A DNA stretch of 6,962 bases from Treponema sp. (GTDB lineage Bacteria; Spirochaetota; Spirochaetia; Treponematales; Breznakiellaceae). Of the stretch, positions 6,793 through 6,962 are shown piece by piece (position 1 is the first letter of the stretch; every line of letters starts with the position of its first letter). Both the position numbers and the translations under genes were made by a program. The notes below the pieces were generated by a model, which was not told the DNA's origin, made no database searches, and saw nothing but the letters and a program-made list of their open reading frames with translations. The stretch covers positions 1-6,962 of the forward strand of contig JAIRRF010000101.1 of the NCBI GenBank assembly GCA_031256115.1, written 5' to 3'.

Positions 6793-6962
6793 AATAGTAC
6801 ATATTTTAAGATATGGAACAGTTGCAGAGAAAACACATCTTGAAAAAACAATCAATACCTATGATTCATTAATCATAAATGGAAATTCTGCTGCTTATGT
6901 CTCACGAGCGATTGCCAAATTTGTTATAGAGCGATTCCTTGATAAGCCAGAAAAAGGATTTA
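6785..6962 (+). CDS. Unrecognised protein, N-terminal 59 residues only, translationally coupled to the restriction-modification gene
   Basis: The frame opens at ATG 6785, overlapping the upstream stop by eight bases (ATGAATAA), and stays open to the window edge, giving 59 full codons plus one base. I do not recognise the family. The visible part begins MNKIVHILRYGTVAEKTHLE, continues with a hydrophobic strand followed by a turn (YDSLIINGNSAAY) and an amphipathic helix (SRAIAKFVIERFLDKPEKG). This is an alternating strand-helix pattern of a soluble alpha/beta protein, with no signal peptide. The sequence is AT-rich, like the target-recognition part of the upstream gene. The tight overlap and the GAGGG ribosome site suggest co-production with the restriction-modification enzyme, so an accessory role in the same defence locus is a reasonable guess, but nothing in the sequence shows a function. 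Confidence 0.7.
   Translation, partial: MNKIVHILRYGTVAEKTHLEKTINTYDSLIINGNSAAYVSRAIAKFVIERFLDKPEKGF

Noticed and set aside
1..6962. CRISPR arrays, tRNA genes, insertion-sequence ends or attachment-site repeats
   Set aside because: I saw no regularly spaced repeats, cloverleaf-like segments, transposase motifs or long direct repeats on reading both strands.

Overview
The window looks like a chromosomal segment of a spirochaete, most probably Treponema or a close relative. This is an inference from gene types, not from a marker gene. The clues are a cyclophilin-FKBP fusion immunophilin with a relaxed, spirochaete-style lipobox, a MinD/FlhG-type ATPase with a helical insertion, and an Arg/Tyr-rich hypothetical protein of the kind common in treponemes. 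Most housekeeping-like coding sequence is moderately GC-balanced. The membrane-protein gene, the middle of the restriction-modification gene and the last gene are clearly AT-rich. There are no rRNA, tRNA, CRISPR or insertion-sequence features, and no gene-free stretch longer than 300 bases.

Layout. Bases 1-999 hold the N-terminal 333 codons of a minus-strand hypothetical protein that runs off the left edge. A compact divergent control region (about 1000-1055) contains a plausible sigma-70-type promoter on each strand and an 18-base palindrome between them. To the right, four plus-strand genes and the start of a fifth are packed tightly: (1) a predicted lipoprotein immunophilin with a cyclophilin and an FKBP domain; (2) a small four-helix membrane protein; (3) a MinD/ParA/FlhG-like P-loop ATPase with a C-terminal coiled coil, joined to the membrane protein by a TAATG stop-start overlap; (4) a 1017-residue restriction-modification protein with the nuclease, coupler, gamma-class N6-adenine methyltransferase and C-terminal domain of Type ISP enzymes, but no helicase; (5) the first 59 codons of an unrecognised gene overlapping the methyltransferase stop by 8 bases.

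How they work together. The first three plus-strand genes probably form one transcription unit: envelope protein folding, a membrane protein, and a membrane- or pole-associated positioning ATPase. The restriction-modification gene follows the ATPase after only 15 bases with no convincing promoter of its own, so it may be read through from that operon. The most interesting part is the right half: a helicase-less Type ISP-like enzyme whose target-recognition half differs sharply in base composition from its nuclease/coupler half, followed by a translationally coupled unknown gene that could be an accessory of the same system.
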